64,000 bases of DNA from Azospirillum rugosum. GTDB lineage: Bacteria > Pseudomonadota > Alphaproteobacteria > Azospirillales > Azospirillaceae. Below the pieces are notes generated by a model. It saw only the letters and a program-made list of their open reading frames with translations, ran no database searches and was not told the origin of the DNA. The translations under genes and the position numbers were made by a program. The stretch lies in NCBI RefSeq assembly GCF_017876155.1, contig NZ_JAGINP010000005.1, positions 124,001 through 188,000 of the forward strand, written 5' to 3'. How positions within the stretch are numbered: the stretch's first letter is position 1; each line of letters starts with the position of its first letter. Below are positions 1-8,961 of this stretch, in pieces.

Positions 1-2
1 CC

Positions 3-2012
3 GACGTGACGGAGCGCAACGCCTGGGTCGGCGAGCTTCAGGCCGCCCGCGACGAGGCGGAACGCGCCCGCGCCGCCTACCACCACATCCTGCACGCGGT
101 CGCCGACGGCATCCTGGGGCTGGACGCCGAGGGGGTGATCACCTTCGTCAACAGCGCGGCCCAGTCGATGACAGGCTTCGATCCCACCGACCTGGTGGGG
201 TTGCGCTTCGCCTCGCTGCTCGACAGCGCGAACGCGGACAGCTCGGACGCCGCGACGTCGGTGGCGCTGGCGCTGTCGGACGGCACCGTCCGCCAAGTGC
301 CGGACAGCCGGATGCGCCGCCGCGGCGGGGGGTCCTTCACCGCGGAGCTGACCGTCTCCCCCATCATGCAGCACCGGCGAATCAGCGGCGCCGTCGTCGC
401 CTTCCGCGACGTGACCGCCCGCCGCGCCGCCGAGGAGGCGCTGGCGACCAGCGAGCGGCGCCACCGCACGCTGGTGCAGTCGCTGAACGAAGGGCTGGTC
501 ATGCGCTCGGCCGACGGCACGGTCCAGGTCGCCAACGGCATGGCGGAGCGGCTGATGTCCAGCCCGGCGGGCGTCCTGCTCGACCCGCGCGCCCAGCCCT
601 TCAACACGCGCACGCTGGGCGACCGGGCGACGACGGCGGGCGGGCGGCGCTTCATCGGCGCCGATGGCGTCCGGTTGGCCGGGCTGCCGCCCGCCGCCCA
701 GGCGGTGGCGACCGGCGAGCCCGTGGTGGAACAGATCGTCGGCATCGCGGAGGGCGAAGGAGCGGCCGCACCCACGCGCTGGCTGCGGGTGTCCAGCCAT
801 CCCGTGCTGAACGGCGACGGCAAGGCCGAATCGGTGGTCACCAGCGTCTCCGACATTTCGGCCATCAAGTCGATGGAGCGCGACCTGAACGTCGCGCTGG
901 ACGCCAAGGAGCGCTTCATGGCCGCGGCCAGCCACGACCTGCGCCAGCCGGCCCAGGCGCTGATGCTGCTGACCGGCCTGCTGCTGAAGGAACCGATCAA
1001 CGACGAGGCGCGGCGCATCGGCGTGCAGCTGCGCGACACCGTCCAGTCGCTGGGCACCCTGCTGGACTGCCTGCTCGACATCTCCAAGCTCGAAGCCGGG
1101 CTGGTCTCTCCCAGTGTGACGCCTGTGGACGTCGGCGCGATCATGGATCGGCTGCACGGGGAGTTCGCGACGGTGGCCGCCTCCGCCGGGCTGACCCTGC
1201 GCACGGTGCCCTCGCGGCTCACGCTGCGCACCGACGGCGGGCTGCTGGAGCGCGTGCTGCGCAACCTGCTGACCAACGCGATCCGCTACACGCAGCGGGG
1301 ACGCGTGCTGTTCGGCGTCCGGCGGCGCGGCAGCACGCTGCGCATCGAGGTGTGGGACACCGGCATCGGCATCGCCGAGAACCAGATTGACCGGATCTTC
1401 CAGGACTTCTACCAGGTCGGCAACGCCGCCCGCGACCGGCGGGAGGGGCTGGGCATGGGCCTGAGCATCGCCAAGCGCCTGATCCACATGCTGGGCGGCA
1501 GCATCGACGTGACCTCGCGCCTCGGCCAGGGGTCGTGCTTCGCGGTCACGCTGCCGCTGGCCATCGTTGCGGACGACCGGCCGGGCATCGGCGCCATCAC
1601 CGAGGAGGACATGGCGGGCGCCGCCGACGGCAATGGCGCCGAGGTGCTGCTGGTGGAGGACGACGCGGTCATCCGCATGGCCCTGTCGCTGATGCTGGAG
1701 GGCTGGGGCTACCGCGTCACGGACGCGGGCTCGGTCGCCGAGGCGCTGGACCTGCTGGACGGCACTATGGTGCCCGATCTGGTGCTGACCGACTATCGCC
1801 TGCCGGACGGCGGAACCGGGCTGATGCTGATGGACACGCTGCGCCGCCGCATGGGGCGCGACCTGCCCGGCGTGCTGCTGACGGGCGACACCTCCTCCGA
1901 CCGGCTGCGCGAGGCCGCCGGCGCCCAGTGCGCGCTGCTGCACAAGCCCATCCAGCCCCACGACCTGCGCCGCATCGTGAACGAAAGCCTGCGCAGCGCG
2001 TCGTCTCAGTAA
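3..2012 (+). CDS. Hybrid sensor histidine kinase/response regulator with PAS domains (5' partial)
   Basis: The reading frame is open to the left window edge, so the true start is probably upstream; the first possible in-window start is GTG at 6. In order there are a PAS domain (about residues 20-135), a second degenerate PAS-like segment (145-285), a HisKA dimerisation domain with the H-box AASHDLRQPAQALMLL, an HATPase domain (N-box NLLTNAIRY, G-box DTGIGI and GLGMGLSIAKRL) and a C-terminal receiver with the acidic pair VEDD, phospho-acceptor Asp in LVLTDYRLPDG and the conserved Lys in LHKP. No membrane segment is visible in the part present. It is a cytosolic phosphorelay kinase; the HDLRQP form of the H-box is known from a subclass of hybrid kinases often paired with LuxR-type regulators. 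The signal and the output are unknown. Confidence 0.9.
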   Translation, partial: DVTERNAWVGELQAARDEAERARAAYHHILHAVADGILGLDAEGVITFVNSAAQSMTGFDPTDLVGLRFASLLDSANADSSDAATSVALALSDGTVRQVPDSRMRRRGGGSFTAELTVSPIMQHRRISGAVVAFRDVTARRAAEEALATSERRHRTLVQSLNEGLVMRSADGTVQVANGMAERLMSSPAGVLLDPRAQPFNTRTLGDRATTAGGRRFIGADGVRLAGLPPAAQAVATGEPVVEQIVGIAEGEGAAAPTRWLRVSSHPVLNGDGKAESVVTSVSDISAIKSMERDLNVALDAKERFMAAASHDLRQPAQALMLLTGLLLKEPINDEARRIGVQLRDTVQSLGTLLDCLLDISKLEAGLVSPSVTPVDVGAIMDRLHGEFATVAASAGLTLRTVPSRLTLRTDGGLLERVLRNLLTNAIRYTQRGRVLFGVRRRGSTLRIEVWDTGIGIAENQIDRIFQDFYQVGNAARDRREGLGMGLSIAKRLIHMLGGSIDVTSRLGQGSCFAVTLPLAIVADDRPGIGAITEEDMAGAADGNGAEVLLVEDDAVIRMALSLMLEGWGYRVTDAGSVAEALDLLDGTMVPDLVLTDYRLPDGGTGLMLMDTLRRRMGRDLPGVLLTGDTSSDRLREAAGAQCALLHKPIQPHDLRRIVNESLRSASSQ

Positions 2013-2019
2013 CGGGGCG

Positions 2020-2232
2020 TTACGGCTGTTGGAGATTGGCCTGGGTGGCCTTTTTCAGGTGATCCAGGCGCTCCTCCGCGTCGGCGCGGTCGTAGGGGCC
2101 CTCCACATCCATGCCGAAGCTGACGTAGAACCCGTCGGCCTGCGTGATGTGGGTGCCGATGGGCAGATATTCGTCGGACGGCTCGTCGTTGCCGACGATC
2201 GCGCCGTTCCGGATCTCCACGATGTGCGCCAT
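2020..2232 (-). CDS. Small conserved hypothetical protein (70 aa)
   Basis: A 70-residue acidic protein beginning MAHIVEIRNGAIVGNDEPSD, with no signal peptide or membrane segment. It lies tail-to-tail with the hybrid kinase (7 bp apart) and 83 bp downstream of the fetB stop on the same strand, so it could be read with fetAB or from its own promoter. I do not recognise a family. Codon choice is normal for the window (G/C at third positions), which supports it as real coding sequence. Confidence 0.6.
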   Translation of the reverse strand: MAHIVEIRNGAIVGNDEPSDEYLPIGTHITQADGFYVSFGMDVEGPYDRADAEERLDHLKKATQANLQQP

Positions 2233-2315
2233 GACGCTTTGCCCCCGCCGCGGCCGGATGATGCCGCCTGGTGTTTCAATGCGCGATCAACGGACACGGC
2301 GAAGGTATGGTTCCG

Positions 2316-3116
2316 TCACTCCCGCAGGGCGAGCCGGTCGAGCCGTAACCGCTGCCGGGCGTCGCTGAGCCGCCGCGCCGCCGCAAGCGTCGCGATCAGC
2401 ACGCCGAGGCCGGTGGCGCCGGCGATCAGGAACATGATCAGGATCTGGTACTTCACCGCCTCCGCCGGATCGACGCCCGAGAGGATCTGGCCGGTCATCA
2501 TTCCGGGCAGCGCCACCAGTCCGGTCGCCGCCATGCCGTTGATCGTCGGCATCAGCCCGGTGCGCAGCGCGTGCCGCAGCACCGGCCGCAGGGCGACCCA
2601 GAGGGTGCGGCCGAGCGCCAGCTGCGCCTCGATCGCCGCGCGTTCGCGCACCGCCCCGGCGGTCAGGGTGTTCAGCGACAGGCTGACGCCGCTCATGGCG
2701 TTGCCCAGCACCATGCCCAGCAGCGGGATGGCGTAGCGGGCGTCCCACCACGGGTCCGGCTGGATGGCGGTGGTCAGGGCCAGCATCATGACCACCAGCG
2801 CCGCGAAGCCCATCGCCCCGGTGCCGAGCCCGTAGGCCCACCAGCCGACAAGCCGCCGCTCCTGCCGGGCCATCGCCTCCTGGCCTGCGAACAGCACCAT
2901 GACGAGCGCCGCGGCGAGCGTCAGCCAGGGCGACTCCAGGGCGAAGAGCTGCTTCAGCACGAGCCCGACCAGCGAGAGCTGGACCACCATGCGGACCGCC
3001 GCGATGGCCAGCGACCGCTCCAGCCCCAGCGACAGCCGGACCGACAGGCCGCCGTTGACCAGCAGCAACAGCGCCGCCAGGGCGAGGTCGGTGTAATGAA
3101 GAGGGATCAGCGGCAT
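2316..3116 (-). CDS. fetB: FetB-type iron export ABC transporter permease (UPF0014)
   Basis: A 266-residue integral membrane protein with about seven hydrophobic segments, the length and layout of the UPF0014/FetB (YbbM) family. In E. coli FetAB is an iron exporter whose overexpression raises peroxide tolerance. Motifs typical of the family are visible, such as RMVVQLSLVGLVL near residue 42 and GMVLGNAMSGVSLSLN in the middle. It sits 17 bp downstream of the ATPase gene fetA on the same strand, so the two form a two-gene operon. Start ATG at 3116 gives the usual short N-terminus. Iron is inferred from the family; the substrate is not shown by sequence. Confidence 0.85.
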   Translation of the reverse strand: MPLIPLHYTDLALAALLLLVNGGLSVRLSLGLERSLAIAAVRMVVQLSLVGLVLKQLFALESPWLTLAAALVMVLFAGQEAMARQERRLVGWWAYGLGTGAMGFAALVVMMLALTTAIQPDPWWDARYAIPLLGMVLGNAMSGVSLSLNTLTAGAVRERAAIEAQLALGRTLWVALRPVLRHALRTGLMPTINGMAATGLVALPGMMTGQILSGVDPAEAVKYQILIMFLIAGATGLGVLIATLAAARRLSDARQRLRLDRLALRE

Positions 3117-3133
3117 TTCGGTTTTCCCTTACC

Positions 3134-3730
3134 TTAGGCCTCCCTCACCCGGCCGGCCTCGACGCGCAGGCGCCGCTTCGCTAGGCGGTCGGCCTGGTCC
3201 GGGGAGTGGGTGACGATCAGCACGCCCATCCCGCGGGCCAGCGCGTCGCGCAGCAAGCCCTCGACCCGGTGCGTGGCGTCGAGGTCGAGCGCGCCGGTCG
3301 GCTCGTCGAGCAGAAGCACGCGCGGCTCCTGAACCAAGGCGCGGACCAGCGCCAGCCGCTGCCGCTCCCCCGTGGACAGGCGGGACACCGGCCAGCCCAG
3401 CGCCTCCCCCGGCAGGCCGAGCGCCTCGACCAGCGGGGCGGCGCGCGGGGTATCGGCGGGGGAGAAATGGTCGGCGACGCGGTCGGACCACCAGCCCGAC
3501 TCGGCGGCGAGATAGGTGACGCGGCGGCGCCACTCCGGCGCGGTCATCTCCTCCCGCAGCGCGCCGTCCAGCCGCACCTCGCCGGCGGCCGGATCCAGGT
3601 CGGCGACGGCGCGCAGAAGCACCGACTTCCCGGCGCCGGACGGCCCCTGGACGGCCACGCACTCCCCCGCGTCGACGCGGAAGCAGGCCGGCTGGAGCAC
3701 GCGGTTGGACAGGTCACGGACGGTCAGCAT
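3134..3730 (-). CDS. fetA: FetA-type iron export ABC transporter ATP-binding protein
   Basis: A 198-residue ABC ATPase with Walker A GPSGAGKS (about residues 30-37), the signature LSTGERQRLALVRAL, Walker B VLLLDEPTGALD and the H-loop IVTHS. The short length and pairing with the UPF0014 permease downstream identify it as the FetA (YbbL) partner that powers metal efflux at the inner membrane. The start MLTVRDLSNRVL is standard for the family. Its 5' end faces the divergent MFS gene with about 140 bp between starts, where both promoters must lie. Confidence 0.87.
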   Translation of the reverse strand: MLTVRDLSNRVLQPACFRVDAGECVAVQGPSGAGKSVLLRAVADLDPAAGEVRLDGALREEMTAPEWRRRVTYLAAESGWWSDRVADHFSPADTPRAAPLVEALGLPGEALGWPVSRLSTGERQRLALVRALVQEPRVLLLDEPTGALDLDATHRVEGLLRDALARGMGVLIVTHSPDQADRLAKRRLRVEAGRVREA

Positions 3731-3872
3731 GGGTCTGCATGGCGTGGGAAGCGGTCCCTGAGGGTTGCTGTTGCGAGTTTATCAGCCATTCGCAGCGGAG
3801 TTCTTGCGCGGAACGCCTCCCGGACTATGGTGTGCGCACAGGACCTTCCCGCTCGAACCGCAAAGGCGAGCC

Positions 3873-5420
3873 ATGACCGACCGTACCGCCGTTCCCGACT
3901 CCGCCGACCACGCCGCCTTCAGCCACCAGGAAATCCTGCGGGTGTTCAGCGGCGTGGCCATCGCCATGCTGATGGCGGCGATGGACCAGACGATCGTCGC
4001 GACGGCCCTGCCGACCATGGCGCACCAGCTGGGCAACCTGGACGACCTGCCCTGGGTGGTCACCGCCTACCTGCTCGCCTCCACCGCCACCACGCCGATC
4101 TACGGAAAGCTGAGCGACCTGTACGGCCGCAAGCGCATCCTCCAGGTGGCGATCTTCCTGTTCCTGATCGGGTCGGTCCTGTGCGCGGTGGCGCAGAGCA
4201 TGGGGCAGCTGATCCTGTTCCGCGGCCTTCAGGGGCTGGGCGGCGGCGGGCTGATGGCGCTGGCCTTCACCATCATCGGCGACGTGGTCGCCCCGCGCGA
4301 GCGTGGGCGCTACCAGGGCTACATCGGCGGCGTCTTCGCGCTGGCCAGCGTGGCCGGCCCGCTGCTGGGCGGCGTCTTCACGGAGACGCTGAGCTGGCAC
4401 TGGATCTTCCTGATCAACCTGCCGCTGGGCGCCGCGGCGCTCGCCATGACCAGCCGGGCGCTCGGCCGCCTGCACGCCGGGCGCGCCCAGCCGAAGATCG
4501 ACTATCTCGGCGCGGTCCTGCTGATGGGCACGGTGACCAGCCTGCTGCTGGTGGTGTCGCGCGGCGGCGTGGTGATTCCCTGGGGGTCGCCTTTCATCCT
4601 CGGCCTGACCGCGCTGGGCGTCGCGCTGTTCGTGGCCTTCCTGATCCATGAGCGCCGGGTGGACGAGCCGATCCTGCCGCTGCACCTGTTTCGCGTGCCG
4701 GTGGTCGCCGTCGCCAACCCGGTGGTCGCGGTGTCGGCGATGGTGCTGTTTTCCGGCATCGTCTTCCTGCCCCTGCGGGTGCAGCTGGTCAGCGGGACGA
4801 ACGCCACCGCGGCGGGCCTGCTGCTGCTGCCGATGGTGCTGGGCATGGTGCTGGGGGCCGGGGGCGGCGGCCGGCTGATCGCCCGCACGGGGCGCTACAA
4901 GGCGGTGCCGCTGGCCGGGCTGGCGCTGGCGGCGGCCATGTACCTGGCGCTCGGCCTGTCGCCGTCGGTGTCGGAAAGCGGGCTGTGGTCGACGCTGATC
5001 CTGGTGCCGCTGGGCATCGGGCTGGGCCTCGTCATGCCGGTGATGACGGTCGCGGTGCAGAACGCCGTGGACCGCCGCGACCTGGGCGCGGCCACCGCCT
5101 CGGTCGGCTTTTTCCGCTCGCTCGGCGGGTCGGTCGGGGTGGCCGTGTTCGGCGCGGTCTTCGCCGCCGACGTCGAGTCCCGCCTGAACGCCGCCGGCCT
5201 GCCCGGCATCAGCGGGCGCGACGTGCTGGACCGCGGCACGGCGGCGCTTGCCTCCCTGCCGCCGGGCAGCCGCGCCTCTGCCCTGACGGCGTTCGAGCAC
5301 GGCTTCTCGACCCTGTTCCTGCTGGCGGCGGCGCTGGCGGTCGTGTCCTTCGTGATGACCCTGTTCCTGAAGGAGCTGCCGCTGCGCTCCGCCGCGGAGA
5401 TCAAGGCGGAAGCGGCCTGA
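3873..5420 (+). CDS. DHA2-family (EmrB/QacA-like) MFS drug efflux transporter
   Basis: A 515-residue major facilitator with about 14 transmembrane segments, matching the DHA2 (14-TMS) drug:H+ antiporters. The N-terminal motif AMDQTIVATALPTMAHQLG is the classic DHA2 motif D1, GKLSDLYGRKRIL is MFS motif A in loop 2-3, and the GPLLGGVFTETLSWHWIFLINLPLG stretch around TM5 is the antiporter motif C region. The frame extends upstream to 3765, but ATG 3873 is preceded by AAAGGCGAG at the right distance and begins a normal short cytosolic N-terminus. It is probably a single-gene unit; it ends 5 bp before the stop of the convergent permease gene. Substrates cannot be predicted. Confidence 0.88.
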   Translation: MTDRTAVPDSADHAAFSHQEILRVFSGVAIAMLMAAMDQTIVATALPTMAHQLGNLDDLPWVVTAYLLASTATTPIYGKLSDLYGRKRILQVAIFLFLIGSVLCAVAQSMGQLILFRGLQGLGGGGLMALAFTIIGDVVAPRERGRYQGYIGGVFALASVAGPLLGGVFTETLSWHWIFLINLPLGAAALAMTSRALGRLHAGRAQPKIDYLGAVLLMGTVTSLLLVVSRGGVVIPWGSPFILGLTALGVALFVAFLIHERRVDEPILPLHLFRVPVVAVANPVVAVSAMVLFSGIVFLPLRVQLVSGTNATAAGLLLLPMVLGMVLGAGGGGRLIARTGRYKAVPLAGLALAAAMYLALGLSPSVSESGLWSTLILVPLGIGLGLVMPVMTVAVQNAVDRRDLGAATASVGFFRSLGGSVGVAVFGAVFAADVESRLNAAGLPGISGRDVLDRGTAALASLPPGSRASALTAFEHGFSTLFLLAAALAVVSFVMTLFLKELPLRSAAEIKAEAA

Positions 5421-5424
5421 GCGG

Positions 5425-6555
5425 TTATCCGCTCTTCCCTGTATCCTCGCTGGGGAAGTGCCGCCCCTCGCCCAGCTTGTCCTCGATGTAGAGCATGTTG
5501 ACCAGCACCAGCGCCACGATGGCCAGCGGGGTCGCCAGGAACATGCCGAGGATGCCGAACACAAGCCCGCCGGCCGCGATGGCCCCGATGGTGATGACCG
5601 GCGGCAGATCCACCACCCGCTTCTGCATCAGCGGCGTGATCAGGTTGCCTTCGATCTGCTGGATGGCAAGGTAGAGCAGCGCCACCCAGATCGCGTCCTG
5701 CGGCGACTGGGAGAAGGCGATCAGGATGCCCGGCACCGCCGCCAGCACCGGGCCGAGCAGCGGCACGAACTCCAGCAGGCCGGCCAGGAAGCCCAGGGCC
5801 GCGGCGCTGGGAATGCCGAGCAGGAGAAGCCCGGCCGTGGTCAGCGCCCCGACGATCGCCATGGCGGCGATCTGCCCGATCAGCCACTTCCACAGCGAAT
5901 CGCCCGTGACGTCCAGCACCTCGTGCGCGCGCTCGTGCCCGCGCGGCGGCACCAGCAGGACGATGCCGCGCCGGTAGACCTTCGGCGAGGCGGCCAGGTA
6001 GATGGCGGTGAAGATCACGACGACGGCGTCGCCGAGGAAGAAGACCACGCTCGACGCAACGGACCGCAAGCGGTTGATCCAGGAGGTCGCGTCGCGCCCC
6101 TGTTCGGCGATCTGGTCCCGGATGGCCGGCGGCAGCTGGTCGACGCCGCGGCTGATCTGCTGGGTCAGCTGGTCGAACTGCGACACGACGGATTGGCCGA
6201 GCAGAAAGCCGCCGCCGACCACAAGCGCGGTGAGCAGAAGCAGCACGACCGCCAGCGACCAGCCCTGGGACAGCCCGGTGTAGTGCCGGACGAGGCCGGC
6301 CACACGCTGCAGCAGGATCGCGAACAGCACGCCGGCGAAGACGAGCAGAAGCGCGTCGGCCACCCGCCACACCAGGAAGACGAGGCCGAAGACGCCGACG
6401 GCGATCAGCACCTTCCAGGTGTAGACCTTCAGCTCGGTCGCGAGCGCCCGTCCTCCTCCCTGGCCGCCCGCCTGGCCGCCGGGCTCCGCCGGTTCCCGCT
6501 CGGCGCGAGTCGCCGCCTCCGCTGCCTGACGGGTCGCCCGTGTCGGTGTGTCCAT
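5425..6555 (-). CDS. AI-2E/PerM family transporter permease
   Basis: A 376-residue membrane protein of the AI-2E transporter (PerM/YhhT, PF01594) family: two N-terminal membrane helices, a soluble mid-section and a cluster of helices near the C-terminus. Family-typical stretches include LLEFVPLLGPVLAAVPGILIA (about residues 262-282) and QQIEGNLITPLMQKRVVDLPP. An unusually long Ala/Glu/Gly-rich cytosolic tail of about 50 residues precedes the first helix. GGGGAACGAG is well spaced before ATG 6555. Members have been linked to AI-2 export, Na+/H+ antiport or unknown substrates, so the substrate is open. Confidence 0.85.
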   Translation of the reverse strand: MDTPTRATRQAAEAATRAEREPAEPGGQAGGQGGGRALATELKVYTWKVLIAVGVFGLVFLVWRVADALLLVFAGVLFAILLQRVAGLVRHYTGLSQGWSLAVVLLLLTALVVGGGFLLGQSVVSQFDQLTQQISRGVDQLPPAIRDQIAEQGRDATSWINRLRSVASSVVFFLGDAVVVIFTAIYLAASPKVYRRGIVLLVPPRGHERAHEVLDVTGDSLWKWLIGQIAAMAIVGALTTAGLLLLGIPSAAALGFLAGLLEFVPLLGPVLAAVPGILIAFSQSPQDAIWVALLYLAIQQIEGNLITPLMQKRVVDLPPVITIGAIAAGGLVFGILGMFLATPLAIVALVLVNMLYIEDKLGEGRHFPSEDTGKSG

Positions 6556-6623
6556 GCTCGTTCCCCGGTTTCACGTCCCGGAGAAACGCCGTCCGAAGGA
6601 AAGAGTTGCGGGCCACGCCCCAT

Positions 6624-6639
6624 AGCACCTTGGTGCTAC
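6624..6639. promoter_or_regulatory. Short perfect palindrome upstream of the AI-2E permease gene
   Basis: TAGCACC-TT-GGTGCTA is a perfect 7-bp inverted repeat with a 2-bp centre, 69 bp upstream of the permease start on the minus strand. Size and position suit a transcription-factor operator. The bound factor is unknown and a single chance occurrence cannot be excluded. Confidence 0.3.
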
Positions 6640-6721
6640 CACACTTATCCGAATGCGCGCAGGCCGCCGGCGCCCCATATCATGAGTGACGCCAAGGAGT
6701 CATTCTCGCTGATGTCACCTA

Positions 6722-6754
6722 AAGCCCGCCGGCAACGGCGGGCTTCTTTCTTTT
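6722..6754 (+). terminator. Rho-independent terminator of a possible small transcript
   Basis: A perfect 10-bp stem AAGCCCGCCG / CGGCGGGCTT with a GCAA loop is followed by CTTTCTTTT on the plus strand. No recognisable plus-strand gene precedes it; the AI-2E permease is read away from it. An ATG at 6682 opens a 36-codon frame running through the terminator to 6792, which argues against that frame being the product and for a short non-coding RNA starting near 6640-6680. Confidence 0.6.
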
Positions 6755-6839
6755 GCGGCCGTGGTCAAGTTTCCTCCCAGGCGCGAAAGTAAGGATGTCC
6801 AGCCATCTCTGCTGGAATGCGGCACGCGCCACCCCGAGC

Positions 6840-7190
6840 CGTCATTCCCGCGAAAGCGGCAATCCAGGGCACATCGGCCACTTAGCAGCCGAGCTTTCTG
6901 GATCCCAGCCTTCGCCCTACGGTATGCACACATCTCGCGGATGCGATAATGCATCGAGCAGCAAGGAAAAATCCCCTCTCCCCTTGGGGGAGAGGGGTTG
7001 GGGTGAGGGGTCGTTACGGGCGGTAGCCCGGAGAAAATCTCAAACCCGGCCGCATTGGATGGTTCCGGCCGGCCCGAGGCCGGCGCCACCCTCACCCCAA
7101 ACCCCTCTCCCCTCGAGGGAGAGGGGCTTTTTCCCCGGCTGTCTCAGTTACTTGACCCATAACTGAAATGCGCGAATGCCGTAGGCCCTT
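6840..7190. repeat. Dispersed palindromic repeat element, copy A
   Basis: This 350-bp gene-free stretch starts with a GTCATTCCCGCG-type palindrome, then GGATCCCAGCCTTCGCCCTACGGTATGCACACAT. It continues with two hairpins of the form CCCCTCTCCCC..GGGGGAGAGGGG (near 6973-6997 and 7102-7126) flanking a section with GTCGTTACGGGCGG. It closes with a decayed inverted copy of the left sequence. Copy B at 11473-11833 is near-identical in architecture, and a core-only inverted copy lies at 50471-50609. No open frame with gene-like character was seen in it. Confidence 0.8.
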
Positions 7191-7215
7191 CTGGGACAAG
7201 GGGGTTTCCGTCGCA

Positions 7216-7446
7216 TCAGCCCGGCTTGCCGGAGCCGTGGCTCGGGCGGACCTTCACCGGGTTGGTCGGGTTGCTGCTATGGTCGGCTTCCTCGCTGACC
7301 TGACCGTCGTGCTGGCCGGCGCGGGGCTTGTCGGGGTTGTGGAACTGGTTCCGCCCGAGGTCCTTGGGCTGCTCGTCGGTGTTGCCGCCGGTGCGGCCGC
7401 CCACATCGCTGCCGGCGCTGTCGTTTTGGTTCTGATCCTTGGCCAT
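7216..7446 (-). CDS. Small hydrophilic Asn/Gln/Gly-rich protein (76 aa)
   Basis: A 76-residue, very polar and probably disordered protein beginning MAKDQNQNDSAGSDVGGRTG and ending SHGSGKPG. The Shine-Dalgarno GGAAGGAGGA lies ideally before ATG 7446, strong evidence that it is translated. It follows the sensor kinase gene by 26 bp on the same strand and may be the last gene of the degP-regulator-kinase set. No hydrophobic segment or known domain is visible. The composition recalls small stress-inducible or desiccation-linked proteins, but that is only a resemblance. Confidence 0.6.
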   Translation of the reverse strand: MAKDQNQNDSAGSDVGGRTGGNTDEQPKDLGRNQFHNPDKPRAGQHDGQVSEEADHSSNPTNPVKVRPSHGSGKPG

Positions 7447-7472
7447 TGGGGTCCTCCTTCCGGTGGACCCGT

Positions 7473-8939
7473 TCAACCGGGCGAGGCCGCGATCGTTCCG
7501 CCCTTCGCGACCACGGCGCGCTGGGGTCCGGCCGTCTGCGGCGCGGTGTCCGCCGGGAAGATCAGGCTGATCCGCAGGCCCGGCTGGTTGTCCTCCAGCT
7601 CCAGCCGCGCCCCGTGCAGCCGTGCCACCGCGTCGACGAGGCTGAGTCCCAGCCCGTTGCCCGGCGATGCCCGCGCGGTGTCGAGCCGGACGAAGCGCTC
7701 CAGCACCTTGTCCCGCATGTCCGGCGGAATGCCGGAGCCGCTGTCGGCCACGGTCACCCGCGCCGCCTCGCCGTGGCCGGCGCCTTCCAGCAACAGGCTG
7801 ATGTGGCCGCCCTCCGGCGTGTACTTGATGGCGTTGTCGAGCAGGTTCGCCACGGCCTGCGCCAGCAGCTGCTCGTTCCCGCGCACGGTGGCGTCGGCGC
7901 GGATCTCGGTGGTCAGCGTCTGGCCCTTCTCCTCCGCCACGGGTTCGTAGAGGTCGGCGGCGAGGCGCACCACCTCCGACAGGGACACCGGCTCCAGGTC
8001 GGTGCGCTTGGCGCCCGACTCGGCCTCGGCGATCGACAGCAGCGCCGTGAAGGTGGCGAGCAGCCGGTCGGCCTCCGTGATCGTGTCCTGAAGGACCGTC
8101 CGGTAGACCTCCGGGTCGTCGGTGTCGCGGATCAGCGCCAGTTCCACGCGGGCGCGCAGGCGCGACAGCGGGGTGCGCAGGTCGTGCGCCACGCTTTCCG
8201 TCACCTGCCGCATGCCGGTCATCAGCCGTTCGATCTGATCGAGCATCGCGTTCAGGTTGCCGGCGAGCCGGTCGATCTCGTCGCCGCCGCCACCGCGCGG
8301 CACGCGGCCGGTCAGGTCGCCGGCCATGATCTGGCGGGTGGTCCGGTTGATCAGCTCGATCCGGTGCATGGCGCCGCGCGCCAGCAGCAGGCCGCCGCCG
8401 ACGCCCAGCACGACCGTCACGGCGAAGACCCAGCGCAGCGACTCCATCAGCCGCTTGCGCAGCTGGTCCAGCTCGCTCATGTCGCGGCCGACGAGCAGGC
8501 GGAACTGGCCGGGCAGCGTGAAGGCGACCGCCATGGCCGTGGAGGGCCGGGCGTCGGTGCCGCCGTAGTCGGACACCTTGAAATGGCTCCACCCCCCGGC
8601 GCCGGGCTGGACGTCGGGCCACGCGTTCAGGTTGCCGGCCAGGATGGAGCCGCTGGGCGTGGTGAGCAGGTAGATGGAGTTGGTGTGGCTAGCGACGCTG
8701 CGGTCGCGCACGGCGTCGACCAGCCCGCGCAGGCCGTTGCCGCGGTACTGGTCCTGGAGGCCGGCGACCTCCAGCGCGATGGTCTCGCCGATCTCCCGCT
8801 CCAGGAAGCCGGCGGTGGTGCGGTAGAGGATCAGGAGGATCACGCTGACCGACAGCACGAACAGCCCGAGATACAGCAGGGCCAGCCGGAACGGCGTGGT
8901 GCGCAGGAGCCGCAGAACGGGTGCCACGACCGCGATCAC
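7473..8939 (-). CDS. Membrane sensor histidine kinase with HAMP domain
   Basis: A 488-residue kinase with an N-terminal membrane helix (about residues 18-41), a periplasmic region of about 125 residues, a second helix (near 170-188), a HAMP domain, HisKA with the H-box TESVAHDLRTPLSRLRARVE, and an HATPase domain with NLLDNAIKYTPEGG, DSGSGIPPD and GLGLSLVDAVARLHG. The layout is that of EnvZ/QseC-type partners of OmpR regulators. The OmpR-family gene lies 22 bp upstream on the same strand and degP just beyond it. An envelope-stress role is therefore plausible by context, though the sensed signal is not visible. Confidence 0.92.
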   Translation of the reverse strand: MIAVVAPVLRLLRTTPFRLALLYLGLFVLSVSVILLILYRTTAGFLEREIGETIALEVAGLQDQYRGNGLRGLVDAVRDRSVASHTNSIYLLTTPSGSILAGNLNAWPDVQPGAGGWSHFKVSDYGGTDARPSTAMAVAFTLPGQFRLLVGRDMSELDQLRKRLMESLRWVFAVTVVLGVGGGLLLARGAMHRIELINRTTRQIMAGDLTGRVPRGGGGDEIDRLAGNLNAMLDQIERLMTGMRQVTESVAHDLRTPLSRLRARVELALIRDTDDPEVYRTVLQDTITEADRLLATFTALLSIAEAESGAKRTDLEPVSLSEVVRLAADLYEPVAEEKGQTLTTEIRADATVRGNEQLLAQAVANLLDNAIKYTPEGGHISLLLEGAGHGEAARVTVADSGSGIPPDMRDKVLERFVRLDTARASPGNGLGLSLVDAVARLHGARLELEDNQPGLRISLIFPADTAPQTAGPQRAVVAKGGTIAASPG

Positions 8940-8961
8940 GCCCGGAACCTTATCCGGGGCC

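Noticed and set aside
3825-5564. Long antisense frames over the MFS and other genes (several exceed 500 codons)
   Set aside because: They are mirror frames of GC-rich genes, full of Arg/Gly/Ala/His runs, with no domains or ribosome sites.
6682-6792. 36-codon frame starting MSDAKESFSL
   Set aside because: The strong terminator hairpin lies inside it, so a full translation product is unlikely; treated as possible small RNA instead.
6840-7190. Insertion sequence or prophage remnant
   Set aside because: No transposase, integrase or target duplication is visible; only non-coding palindromic structure shared with two other sites.
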